This document shows positions 33,196-41,245 of a stretch of DNA of 64,000 nucleotides, one piece after another. The first letter of the stretch is position 1. Each line of letters opens with the position of its first letter. Below the pieces are notes generated by a model. It saw nothing but the letters and a program-made list of their open reading frames with translations. It did no database searches and was not told the origin of the DNA. The DNA comes from Gaiellaceae bacterium. GTDB lineage: Bacteria; Actinomycetota; Thermoleophilia; Gaiellales; Gaiellaceae. Location: the NCBI GenBank assembly GCA_021323315.1, contig JAJTCQ010000003.1, forward strand, positions 1 through 64,000, given 5' to 3'. The translations under genes were made by a program, and so were the position numbers.

Positions 33196-33986
33196 AGCCC
33201 ACGCAGTTCGACTACGTGAGGCCTGACTCGCTCGACGAGGCGCTGAGCGCACTTGCCGAGACCGACGACGCGAAGGTGCTCGCAGGTGGCCAGAGCCTCG
33301 TCCCGGCTCTCAACATGCGCCTGCTCCGCCCGAGCACCCTGGTGGACATCAATCGTGTGCCCGAGCTCGACAACGTGACGCGCGGGTCGACGAGCTCGCT
33401 CGTGGTCGGCGCGCGCGTCAGGCAGTCGGATCCGAGGCTGAACGCACATCTCGTGCTCGCAGCCGTGCTCCCACACGTCGGGCACACGGTCACGCGGAAC
33501 CGCGGAACGGTCTGCGGCTCGATCGCACATGCCGACACGGCCGCCGAGCTGCCGCTCGCGCTCCTCGCCTGCGACGGCACGGCGGTCGTCGCATCTGCTC
33601 GCGGACGTCGCGAGATCTCCGCCGAGGAGCTCTTCCTCGGCCCGTACACCACGGCGCTCGCGCGGGACGAGCTCCTGGTCGAATCCGTCTGGCCCGAGCT
33701 TCGCGAAGGGGACGGATTCGCCTTCGAGGAGTTCGCGCAGCGTGGCGGCGACTATGCGCTCTGCATGGTTGCCGCCCGTGTGCGCGGGACCGAGCTGCGC
33801 GTCGTCGTCGGTGCGGTTGCGCCCGTGCCGACCGTGCTCACCGTCGACGCGGACAGCCCCGGCGAATCTGCAGTCGCTCAGGTCGAGCCGTGGGGCTCCG
33901 TCCATGGTTCACCGGAGTACTTCCGGCAGCTCGTGCGCGTCCTCGTCGATCGCACGGTCGTGCGGGCGAAGGAGCAAGCAGCGTGA
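33192..33986 (+). CDS. Molybdenum hydroxylase FAD-binding subunit (CoxM-like)
   Basis: 264 residues of the FAD-binding domain of molybdopterin dehydrogenases: KVLAGGQSLVPALNMRLLRP is the first FAD loop, and NRGTVCGSIAHADTAAELP the second, followed by the CO_deh_flav_C-type C-terminus. It passes electrons from the 2Fe-2S subunit to the final acceptor. The GTG start at 33192 overlaps the large-subunit stop (GTGA), and its end overlaps the next gene in the same way. A typical subunit of this family is about 280 residues, so it is complete. Confidence 0.9.
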   Translation: MKPTQFDYVRPDSLDEALSALAETDDAKVLAGGQSLVPALNMRLLRPSTLVDINRVPELDNVTRGSTSSLVVGARVRQSDPRLNAHLVLAAVLPHVGHTVTRNRGTVCGSIAHADTAAELPLALLACDGTAVVASARGRREISAEELFLGPYTTALARDELLVESVWPELREGDGFAFEEFAQRGGDYALCMVAARVRGTELRVVVGAVAPVPTVLTVDADSPGESAVAQVEPWGSVHGSPEYFRQLVRVLVDRTVVRAKEQAA

Positions 33987-34441
33987 TCGCCGTCGACGTC
34001 ATCGTGAACCAGCGGCGCTATCGGGAGGAGGTGGAGCCTCGCCTGCTGCTGTCCGACTTCCTCCGCCACCGCCTTGGCCTGACCGGGACTCACGTCGGCT
34101 GTGAGCACGGCGTGTGTGGTGCCTGCACGGTGCGGCTCGACGGCGCAGCTGTCCGCTCGTGCCTCCTCCTCGCGGCGCAGGTCGACGGATCCGAGATCGT
34201 CACCGTCGAGGGCCTCGCGGGTGGCGGTGCACTGACCCCGCTGCAAGAGGCGTTCCATCGTCATCACGCGCTCCAGTGCGGGTTCTGTACGCCGGGCATC
34301 CTCATCGCGGCGGAGGATCTGCTCGCACGCGACCTCCCGCCGACGCGGGAGCAGATCGTGGACATGCTCTCGGGCCAGCTCTGCCGCTGCACCGGGTACA
34401 CCGCGATCGTCGATGCGATCGCAGAGGTCGCCGGCGCGTGA
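33983..34441 (+). CDS. Molybdenum hydroxylase 2Fe-2S subunit (CoxS-like)
   Basis: 152 residues with two iron-sulfur motifs: plant-ferredoxin-type CEHGVCGAC with a downstream Cys (RSCLL), and the C-terminal CGFC...CRCTGY. Electrons run from the Mo site through both clusters to the FAD subunit. GTG 33983 (GTGA overlap) gives a normal N-terminus; an earlier start would add an unrelated Arg-rich stretch. Its stop overlaps the CoA ligase start. Confidence 0.92.
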   Translation: MIAVDVIVNQRRYREEVEPRLLLSDFLRHRLGLTGTHVGCEHGVCGACTVRLDGAAVRSCLLLAAQVDGSEIVTVEGLAGGGALTPLQEAFHRHHALQCGFCTPGILIAAEDLLARDLPPTREQIVDMLSGQLCRCTGYTAIVDAIAEVAGA

Positions 34442-35832
34442 ACCTCGCGCTCAGCCTGCTCTACGCGGCCGAGCGAGGGCCTGACGCAGCGGCGCTCGTC
34501 GGTGAGAACGTGCGCTTGACCTTCGCGCAGGTGCGTGAGCGTGCAGCGCGCATCGCGGAGGGGCTCGCGTTGCGCGGTGTCGTGCCCGGCGACCGTGTCG
34601 CCTGCGTCCTCGCGAACGAGCCGGAGACGGTCGAGCTCTACTGGGGTTGCCAGTGGCTCGGCGCGGTGTTCGTCCCACTCTCGCATCGCATCTCGGACGC
34701 CGAGCTCGAGTACTGCATCGCGGACTCCGGAGCCGCGGTCGTCGTTCGCCAGCCAGGCGAAGTCGCCGAGCTCGTCGCCGCCGACGAGCATCCGGGCGCA
34801 CTCGACCGCAGCGACCGCGAGGCAGCGATCCAGCTCTACACCTCCGGGACGACCGGAAAGCCGAAGGGCGTGCCGCGCTCACATCGCGCAGAGCGTGCGA
34901 GCGGGGCCTCCCAGGTCGTCCACCACGGCCTCCACCACAGCCACCGAACGCTGGGCGTCATGCCGCTCTACCACACGATGGGCATCCACTCCCTGCTCGC
35001 CGCCTCGCTCGTCGGCGGGTGTTTCATCGCGCAGCCCGCGTGGGATCCCGAGCGGGCGCTGCGGCTCATCGAGCGGGAGCGCGTCGACACCCTGTATCTC
35101 GCGCCCACCCTCTTCTACGACCTCGTCCACCATCCGCGCTTTGTGGACTTCGACACGTCCACCGTCCGTGCCGTCGCCTACGCAGGCGCCCCGATGACGA
35201 GTGCGCTGGTCGAGCGCGTCGGCCAAGCCCTCGACCCCGAGATCTTCGTGAACCACTACGGCTCGACCGAGATCTACACGTTCTCGGTGCAGCGCGCACA
35301 GCGCGCGAAACCCGGGTGCGCCGGTGCTCCGGCGCTGAACGCCCGACTTCGCCTCGACCCGCAGGGCGAGGGCGAGATCCTCTGTCACATGAGCTCCGAC
35401 GAGGCGTTCACGGGCTACTGGAACCGGCCGGATGCCGACGAGAACGCGATTCGCGACGGCTGGTACCACACGGGAGACGTCGGCCGCCTCGACGACGACG
35501 GCGACCTCTGGGTCGTCGGGCGAGTCGACGACATGATCGTCTCGGGTGGCGAGAACATCCACCCGGTCGAGGTCGAGGACGTGCTCGCGCGGGCGCGTGG
35601 GGTCCGCGAGGTCGCGGTGGTCGGCGCACCCGACGACCGCTGGGGCCAGCGCGTCGTCGCCTACGTCGTCACGGACGCTGCCCTGACCGCGGACGAGCTC
35701 GACGCCCACTGCCTCGCCTCCGACACGGTCGCTCGCTTCAAGCGCCCTCGCGAGTACCGCTTCGTCGCAGACCTGCCGAAGAGCGCGTCTGGGAAGATCC
35801 TCCGGCGCATGCTGCGAGACGACGAGACATGA
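34438..35832 (+). CDS. AMP-dependent acyl/aryl-CoA ligase
   Basis: 464-residue ANL-family ligase activating a carboxylic acid to its CoA thioester via an acyl-AMP. Motifs are intact: phosphate loop YTSGTTGKPKGVPRSH, YGSTE, WYHTGDVGRLDDDGDL, GRVDDMIVSGGENIHPVEVE, and PKSASGKILRR with the catalytic Lys. Slightly shorter than many (500-550). Coupled by four-base overlap to the Mo-hydroxylase Fe-S gene and to a hydratase, suggesting that the product of hydroxylation, or its precursor, is handled as a CoA ester. Substrate (aryl or alkyl acid) cannot be told. Confidence 0.88.
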   Translation: MNLALSLLYAAERGPDAAALVGENVRLTFAQVRERAARIAEGLALRGVVPGDRVACVLANEPETVELYWGCQWLGAVFVPLSHRISDAELEYCIADSGAAVVVRQPGEVAELVAADEHPGALDRSDREAAIQLYTSGTTGKPKGVPRSHRAERASGASQVVHHGLHHSHRTLGVMPLYHTMGIHSLLAASLVGGCFIAQPAWDPERALRLIERERVDTLYLAPTLFYDLVHHPRFVDFDTSTVRAVAYAGAPMTSALVERVGQALDPEIFVNHYGSTEIYTFSVQRAQRAKPGCAGAPALNARLRLDPQGEGEILCHMSSDEAFTGYWNRPDADENAIRDGWYHTGDVGRLDDDGDLWVVGRVDDMIVSGGENIHPVEVEDVLARARGVREVAVVGAPDDRWGQRVVAYVVTDAALTADELDAHCLASDTVARFKRPREYRFVADLPKSASGKILRRMLRDDET

Positions 35833-36605
35833 GCGGTTACGACGGATTCCGGGTCGAGCGCGACACCGAGCGGGGCGTGGCGGCGATCACGCTCGACGTC
35901 CCAGGGAAGCTCAACCGCGTGTCGATGAACGCGCGCGACGAGCTCCGCGCCGTGTTCGAAGAGCTCGACCGCGACGAGGCGATCCGCTTCGTCGTGCTGG
36001 CGGGGGCCGGCGGCGCGTTCACGGCGGGCGGAGACATCCCCGGGTTCCTCGAGCGGTCGGCCTGGGCGGTCTCGCGGCTCGCGGACAACGTCGCGGCGCC
36101 CGAGCGCTGCACCAAGCCGGTGATCGCCGCGCTGCAGGGCTACTGCTTCGGCGTGGGTCTCGAGCTCGCGCTCGCATGTGACTTCCGCGTCGCTGCCGAC
36201 GACCTCCAGCTCGCCTTCCCGGAGGTGACGATCGGGATGATCCCGGGCTCGGGCGGGACGCAGCGACTCGCGCGCCTCGTCGGCCTGGGGCGCGCGAAGG
36301 ACATCGTCATGCGCGGCCGGCGCGTCGCTGCGGAGGAATCGCTTGCGCTCGGGCTCGTCACCGAGGTGGTCCCCGCAGAGGAGCTGGAGGCGACCGTGGC
36401 TCGACTCGTCGGCGAGCTGTCACGGCACTCGCCGCTCGCACTCGCGATGGCCAAGCGCGTCCTGAACCAGGCGTACGAGGGGCCGCTCTCGCAAGGGCTG
36501 GTGCTCGAAGGGCTCGCCTACGGAATGCTCCAGCGGACGCACGACTTTCGGGAGGGGGTCGAGTCGTTCGCGGAGAAGCGGAAGCCCGAGTTCCGCGGCG
36601 AGTAG
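35829..36605 (+). CDS. Enoyl-CoA hydratase/isomerase family protein
   Basis: 258-residue crotonase. The oxyanion-hole strands are LAGAGGAFTAGGD and LQGYCFGVGLELALACD; both glutamates of bona fide hydratases are present, one in GLELA and one in FPEVTIG, so hydration of a 2-enoyl-CoA is plausible. ATG 35829 overlaps the ligase stop (ATGA). Final gene of the Mo-hydroxylase/CoA operon; the stop lies one base from the convergent amidase stop. Confidence 0.88.
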   Translation: MSGYDGFRVERDTERGVAAITLDVPGKLNRVSMNARDELRAVFEELDRDEAIRFVVLAGAGGAFTAGGDIPGFLERSAWAVSRLADNVAAPERCTKPVIAALQGYCFGVGLELALACDFRVAADDLQLAFPEVTIGMIPGSGGTQRLARLVGLGRAKDIVMRGRRVAAEESLALGLVTEVVPAEELEATVARLVGELSRHSPLALAMAKRVLNQAYEGPLSQGLVLEGLAYGMLQRTHDFREGVESFAEKRKPEFRGE

Positions 36606-36606
36606 C

Positions 36607-37716
36607 TCAGCCGCGCTCCCAGGCGAGCCCGGCCGCGAGAACGACCTCGTCCTGCCGTGCGACGAGCTGCATGTTCCCGATCGCGAGCCCGGCCCAGCCG
36701 GTGAGATTCGTCCAGCGGAGGAACGACGTGAGCGGAAGGCGGACCTCGAGCTCGTCGGCGTCGTCGGGCGGGAGCTCGATCGCGTAGCAGGGGCTCACGT
36801 AGAGGTCGACGTCGGGCTCGTACCGGCGCCACTCGTCGATGGCGCGATACGCCGCCTCGATCTCGTCGGGCGCTGCGCGCTGCGCGGCGCGGAGCTTCTT
36901 CTGCATCAGCTCGCCGTACTCGTCGGCCCGGCTGGGGAAGGTCGCGGCGTGCGACTGCAACGCTTCGTGCTGGAACTGCGGCCAGGTGTTCGCACTCGGC
37001 TCCGGGATTCGCGCCTCGACCACACGTGCGCCGAGGCTCTCGAGATCGGCGACCCAGCTTTCGGCCGCATCGCTGCGCTCGGTCTCTCGACCGTCGCCGA
37101 TGCCCGGCGGCTGCCGCAGGATTCCGATCGTGAGCCCGGCGAGTCGCGGCGCGGGCGGGGGGCGCCCGGTGAGCACCGACCACATGAGCGTGACGTCCTC
37201 GACGCTCCGCGCCATCGGCCCGACGGTGTCGAGCGTCGGCACGAGCGGGTAGACGCCGTCCGTCGGGATCAGGCCCCACTGCGACTTGAGCCCCACGACC
37301 TCGCAGGCGGCCGATGGCAGGCGGATCGAGCAGCCCGTGTCCGAGCCGAGTGCGAGCTCGCACAGGCCGCCGGCGAGCGCGGCGGCGGAGCCCGACGAGG
37401 AGCCGCCCGTCGTCTTCCCCGGCTGCGCCGGGTTCTGGCACGTGCCGTACCACTCGCTCTGGCCGAGGACGCCCCACGCGAACTCGGGCAGATGCGTCTT
37501 CCCGACGACGACCGCGCCGGCGTCGAGCAGGCGTTGAACAGCGGTCGCGTTGCGGTCCGGGATGTGGTCGGCGTAGAGGCTCGAGCCGTACGTCGTGCGA
37601 ATCCCGGCCGTGTCGAAGAGATCCTTGACCGCGAGCGTCTGCCCCGAGAGCGGGCCAGGCTCAGGCTCCCCCGGCTCGACGCGCGTGATGAAAGCGTTGT
37701 AGGGATCGGTGCTCAT
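36607..37716 (-). CDS. Amidase (amidase signature family)
   Basis: 369 residues of the amidase-signature family with the Ser-cisSer-Lys triad: Lys in LAVKDLFDTAG, Ser in TTGGSSSGSAAALAGG, and the nucleophile in SDTGCSIRLPSA (normally GTDTGGSIR; the Gly-to-Cys change next to the Ser is unusual but should be tolerated). It hydrolyses an amide to acid and ammonia. Shorter than GatA (about 480), as for AtzF- or mandelamide-hydrolase-type forms. Last gene of the seven-gene - strand operon, ATG 37716 overlapping the ridA-like stop. Confidence 0.87.
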   Translation of the reverse strand: MSTDPYNAFITRVEPGEPEPGPLSGQTLAVKDLFDTAGIRTTYGSSLYADHIPDRNATAVQRLLDAGAVVVGKTHLPEFAWGVLGQSEWYGTCQNPAQPGKTTGGSSSGSAAALAGGLCELALGSDTGCSIRLPSAACEVVGLKSQWGLIPTDGVYPLVPTLDTVGPMARSVEDVTLMWSVLTGRPPPAPRLAGLTIGILRQPPGIGDGRETERSDAAESWVADLESLGARVVEARIPEPSANTWPQFQHEALQSHAATFPSRADEYGELMQKKLRAAQRAAPDEIEAAYRAIDEWRRYEPDVDLYVSPCYAIELPPDDADELEVRLPLTSFLRWTNLTGWAGLAIGNMQLVARQDEVVLAAGLAWERG

Positions 37717-38096
37717 GGCACGAGCGCGACGCACTCGATCTCGACCTTCGCGCCGGGTACGGCGAGGCGAGGGACTTCGACCAGCGTCGACGCGGGCCGC
37801 GTGACGCCGAAGACGTCCCGTCGCACCGGGTTGATGAGCGGCCGATCGTCGATGTCGGTCAGGAATACCGTCACCTTCACGACGTCCGCGAACCCGCAGC
37901 CGCCGGCCTCGAGAACGGTGCGCATGTTCTCGAAGACCTGACGCGTCTGCGCGACGACGTCGTCGTCGCCGACGAGCCGTCCCTCGCCATCGACGGCGAC
38001 GATGCCGGAGACGAAGAGGAATCCGCCCGCTCGCACGGCGTCCGTGAAGTGGGAGATCGGCTCGGCGAGCCCGTCGACGCGGAGCTCCTCTCTCAT
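37713..38096 (-). CDS. RidA/YjgF/UK114 family protein
   Basis: 127-residue Rid protein, trimeric in the family. Motifs: AGGFLFVSGIVAVDGEG, QVFENMRTVLEAGG, VVKVTVFLTDIDD and RPASTLVEVPRLAVPGAKVEIECVA. In imine-deaminating RidA the last motif reads PARSxVEV with the essential Arg105; here that residue is Ser103, so 2-aminoacrylate deaminase activity is doubtful and a specialised role in this operon is more likely, as for other Rid subgroups found with amidases and decarboxylases. ATGA overlaps on both sides. Confidence 0.85.
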   Translation of the reverse strand: MREELRVDGLAEPISHFTDAVRAGGFLFVSGIVAVDGEGRLVGDDDVVAQTRQVFENMRTVLEAGGCGFADVVKVTVFLTDIDDRPLINPVRRDVFGVTRPASTLVEVPRLAVPGAKVEIECVALVP

Positions 38097-39736
38097 CGGC
38101 CCTCCCGCAGGTCGCTCAGGCGCACGCGCGGGCTGATGCGCTCCGGGTCGACCGGGAGCTCGAGCAGCGACGGCTTCTCGGACGCGAGCGCGCGCTCGAA
38201 GGCGGCCTCGAAGTCCTCGGTCCGCTCCACGCGCTCGCCATGCGCTCCGTACGCGCGGGCGAGCGCGGGAAAGTCGGGGTTCTCGAGGTCGGTTCCCACG
38301 ACACGCCCCGGAAACTGCCGCTCCTGGTGCATGCGGATCGTCGCGTACATGCCGTTGTTGACGAGGAGCACGACGATGGGCAGGTCGTACTGGACGGCCG
38401 TCGCGAGCTCGGGGGAGCTCATCACGAAGTCGCCGTCACCGGTGAAGCAGACCACCGTGCGGTTTGCATGGACGAGCTGTGCGGCGACGGCGGCAGGGAG
38501 CCCATACCCCATCGACCCCGAGCGCGGACACGCCTGCGTCCCGAACTGCGTGAACTGCGCGAAGCGGTGCGCCCACACCGTGAAGTTGCCGGCGCCGCAG
38601 GTCTGGACGGCGTCGGCGGGCAGGCGTCGCCGGAGGAAGGCCATGATCTCGCCAAGATCGACGTCGCCCTCCATCGGCTCATGCTCCAGAGTCCGCTCGT
38701 AGCCGGCACGCGCGGCAGCCGTCCACGCGCTCCAGCGCGGCTCGATGGGGTCGAGCGAGAGCAGGGCACGCGCTACGTCCGGGAGGGTGGCCGCGATCGC
38801 GAGATCCGGCTGGTACACGCGACCCAGCTCGGCCGGATCGGGGTACACGTGCACGAGCGTCTGGCGCGGATCGGGCGGCTCGAGCAGCGTGTACCGGCGC
38901 GTCGGCACCTCGCCGAGGCGCCCGCCGAAGGCGAGCACGACGTCGGCGTCACGCAACCGTTCCGCGATCGCCTCGTCCATCGCGACGCCGAGCACGCCGA
39001 CGTAGCTCGGCGAGTGGTTGTCGACGAAGTCCTGGCAACGGAACGCACACGCGACGGGGACCTCGTTCGTCTCGCAGAACGCCTGCACGTCACGGCTGGT
39101 CTCCGCCGTCCAGCCGCCCTCGCCCACGACGACGAGCGGTCGCTCGGCGGCGGCCAGCAACTCGCGCAGCCGTTCGAGGTCGTCCGCCTCGGGCTCGACG
39201 GCGGCGCGCTCGACGCGCGCCGCGTCGGCGACCTCCGCCTCCTCGGCGAGCACGTCCTCGGGGAGGGCCAGAACGACCGGCCCGGGCCTGCCCGACAGCG
39301 CGACCGAGATCGCCTCGGCCAGGTGTTCGGGAATCCGGGCCGCCCTGTCGACCTCCCACGCGGCCTTCGCGATCCCGCCGAACACCTGCGCGTAGTCGAG
39401 CTCCTGCCAGGCTTCGCGTCCCCGGAATGCACGCGGCACCTGCCCGACGAGCAGGATCATCGGCGAGGAGTCCTGCTTCGCCGTGTGCACGCCGACCGCG
39501 GCCTGAGTCGCTCCCGGCCCGCGTGTGACCAGACAGATACCCGGCCGCCCCGTGAGCTTCCCGTACGCCTCCGCGGCGTTGGCCGCGCCCTGCTCGTGCC
39601 GGCACGTGATCAGGCGGATCGGCGAGTCGTGGAGCGCGTCGAGCACCGGCAGGTAGCTCTCGCCGGGGAGGCAGAACGCGAGATCGACCTCGTTCACCTC
39701 GAGCTGATCGACGAGAATTCGGCCGCCGGTTCTCAC
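38093..39736 (-). CDS. ThDP-dependent enzyme (acetolactate synthase/decarboxylase-like)
   Basis: 547 residues in the POX/acetolactate synthase family with three domains: the pyrimidine-binding domain with the catalytic Glu in RHEQGAANAAEAYG, a central domain, and the PP-binding motif GDGDFVMSSPELATAVQYD ending in NN (VNNGMY) for Mg2+/ThDP. It probably decarboxylates or carboligates a 2-oxo acid. Not clearly IlvB, since no small subunit is nearby and the FAD-binding features are weak. GTG 39736 overlaps the cupin stop (GTGA). Substrate unknown; amidase and Rid neighbours suggest a nitrogen-containing compound. Confidence 0.85.
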   Translation of the reverse strand: MRTGGRILVDQLEVNEVDLAFCLPGESYLPVLDALHDSPIRLITCRHEQGAANAAEAYGKLTGRPGICLVTRGPGATQAAVGVHTAKQDSSPMILLVGQVPRAFRGREAWQELDYAQVFGGIAKAAWEVDRAARIPEHLAEAISVALSGRPGPVVLALPEDVLAEEAEVADAARVERAAVEPEADDLERLRELLAAAERPLVVVGEGGWTAETSRDVQAFCETNEVPVACAFRCQDFVDNHSPSYVGVLGVAMDEAIAERLRDADVVLAFGGRLGEVPTRRYTLLEPPDPRQTLVHVYPDPAELGRVYQPDLAIAATLPDVARALLSLDPIEPRWSAWTAAARAGYERTLEHEPMEGDVDLGEIMAFLRRRLPADAVQTCGAGNFTVWAHRFAQFTQFGTQACPRSGSMGYGLPAAVAAQLVHANRTVVCFTGDGDFVMSSPELATAVQYDLPIVVLLVNNGMYATIRMHQERQFPGRVVGTDLENPDFPALARAYGAHGERVERTEDFEAAFERALASEKPSLLELPVDPERISPRVRLSDLREGR

Positions 39737-40218
39737 AGCGGCACGTCGAGCAGCACCGTCGCGCGCTGGAGCCGCGGCTTGTCCTCGTCCGCCGGATCGA
39801 CATACCGGATCGTGCGACGGCCGGCCCACTCCGCCGGCAGGATCATGACGCGCACGAACGCGGTCTCCTCGTCCGCCGACGCAGTCGCGAGCACCGGGTC
39901 GTCGGCTCCCTCGTGCCAGGACTCCCCGGCACGGTACGTCCGACGATCGCCGCAGCCGCGGTCGATCGTCAGCTCGCCATGCAGGATCCGGCGGATCCCG
40001 TGGCCGGGGTGAACGTGGCGATACGCGATCCCGCCCGGCGGGAAGTCGACCCGGTCGCAGCGCACGAGGTGTCCCGGCCCAGGCTCGTCGAGCTCCCACA
40101 ACACCGCGTGCGTGTTCACCGTCGCCGCGCCGAAGAACGCCGCGTCGGCGGCGATCTCGTAGACGACGTGCCGTCCCTCCCCGATCTCGATCCCGGCAGG
40201 GTGCTCGGAGAGCCTCAA
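39733..40218 (-). CDS. Cupin-domain protein
   Basis: 161 residues with one cupin barrel: YRHVHPGHGIRRILHGELTID is the first cupin motif with its His ligands, and the later EESWHEG-like stretch (RAGESWHEGADDPVL) fits the second. The start TTG 40218 overlaps the SDR stop as TTGA, and is the only initiation codon that fits the compact operon. It could be an isomerase, a dioxygenase-like enzyme or a ligand-binding protein. The C-terminal part (FVRVMILPAEWAGRRTIRYVDP) forms further strands. Confidence 0.75.
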   Translation of the reverse strand: MRLSEHPAGIEIGEGRHVVYEIAADAAFFGAATVNTHAVLWELDEPGPGHLVRCDRVDFPPGGIAYRHVHPGHGIRRILHGELTIDRGCGDRRTYRAGESWHEGADDPVLATASADEETAFVRVMILPAEWAGRRTIRYVDPADEDKPRLQRATVLLDVPL

Positions 40219-40934
40219 TGGAAGTACTGGCCGCCGTCGATGACCATCGTCTGGCCGGTGATGAAGTCGGCGGCCGGCGTGCAGAGGAAGAGGACCGCGC
40301 CGACGACGTCCTCGGGAACCTGGTCGCGCTGCAGCGTGCGGGACGCGACCGAGACGTCGCGAAGTGCTTCGACGACCTTCGGATTCGACTTCACCCCGTC
40401 CGACATCGTGAACCCCGGTGCGACGCAGTTCACGTGGATCGAGTCCTTCCCGAGCTCCTTGGCAAGAGCACGCGTGAACGCGACGATCGCGCCCTTCGAG
40501 GTCACGTAGTGGAGGAGGAACGGGACGCCGCGGAACGGCGTGCCGGAGGAGATGTTCACGATCTTGCCACCGCCCTGCCCGCGCATCACCGGCACGACCC
40601 CGCGGCAGGTGAGGAACATCGAGGCGACGTTCACGTCCATCACCTGCCGCCACTCCTCGAGCGGGATCTCGGTGAACGCGCGCATCTCGAGCGAGGCGTA
40701 GAGGCCGGCATTGTTCACGAGGACGTCGATGCGGCCGTGCCGCGCGAGCACCTCCTCGACCATCCGCGACACGTCGCCTTCGGAGGAGACGTCGGCGCGG
40801 ATGCCGCTCGCGGGGGGGTTGAGGTCGGCGACGACCACCGTCGCGCCCTCGGCCTCGAGGCCGGACGCGATCGCCGCACCGATCCCCTGCGCGCCGCCCG
40901 TGACGACCGCCACCTTCCCGGCAAGCGCAGTCAT
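40215..40934 (-). CDS. Short-chain dehydrogenase/reductase
   Basis: 239-residue SDR: TGGAQGIGAAIA cofactor motif, DVLVNNAGLY, catalytic Ser in IVNISSGTPF, Tyr and Lys in HYVTSKGAIV, and the C-terminal GQTMVIDGGQYFH typical of FabG-like members. ATG 40934 overlaps the NIPSNAP stop. Probably interconverts an alcohol and ketone between the aldehyde dehydrogenase and ThDP enzyme steps; substrate unknown. Confidence 0.88.
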   Translation of the reverse strand: MTALAGKVAVVTGGAQGIGAAIASGLEAEGATVVVADLNPPASGIRADVSSEGDVSRMVEEVLARHGRIDVLVNNAGLYASLEMRAFTEIPLEEWRQVMDVNVASMFLTCRGVVPVMRGQGGGKIVNISSGTPFRGVPFLLHYVTSKGAIVAFTRALAKELGKDSIHVNCVAPGFTMSDGVKSNPKVVEALRDVSVASRTLQRDQVPEDVVGAVLFLCTPAADFITGQTMVIDGGQYFH

Positions 40935-41245
40935 TGCAACGGCGAGAACGAGGTCGGGACGAGGATCCGGTTCTGCTGCGTGTGGAAGAGCGGCTGCACC
41001 TTCGCGAGGAACGCCTTCCAGCGCGGGTCGGACTGCAGTCGGGCCCGCTTCTCCTCGCGCTCGGCGAAGGAGTCGTAGCGCCACAGCGTCGAGTACGTCG
41101 AGAGAGCGCCGATCTCGGTCGTGAACGCGCCGACGAGGCCGCCCAGCAGCTGCTGCTGGAGCGGTATGCCCTCCTCCTCGTAGAGCCGAAGCACCTCCGG
41201 CAGCTTCCCGGCATACACGTGGTAGTCACGTTGCTCGACGATCAC
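40931..41245 (-). CDS. NIPSNAP family protein
   Basis: 104 residues of the NIPSNAP ferredoxin-like alpha/beta fold: VEQRDYHVYAGKLPEVLRLYEEEG, then GGLVGAFTTEIGALSTYSTLWRYDSFAEREEKRARL, and the terminal KVQPLFHTQQNRIL. Members are often found in catabolic operons but their role is mostly unknown. GTG 41245 overlaps the aldehyde dehydrogenase stop; the stop overlaps the SDR start. Confidence 0.82.
   Translation of the reverse strand: MIVEQRDYHVYAGKLPEVLRLYEEEGIPLQQQLLGGLVGAFTTEIGALSTYSTLWRYDSFAEREEKRARLQSDPRWKAFLAKVQPLFHTQQNRILVPTSFSPLQ

Noticed and set aside
38093-39736. Biosynthetic acetolactate synthase (ilvB)
   Set aside because: No regulatory small subunit (ilvN) or other branched-chain synthesis gene is nearby, and the neighbours are catabolic.
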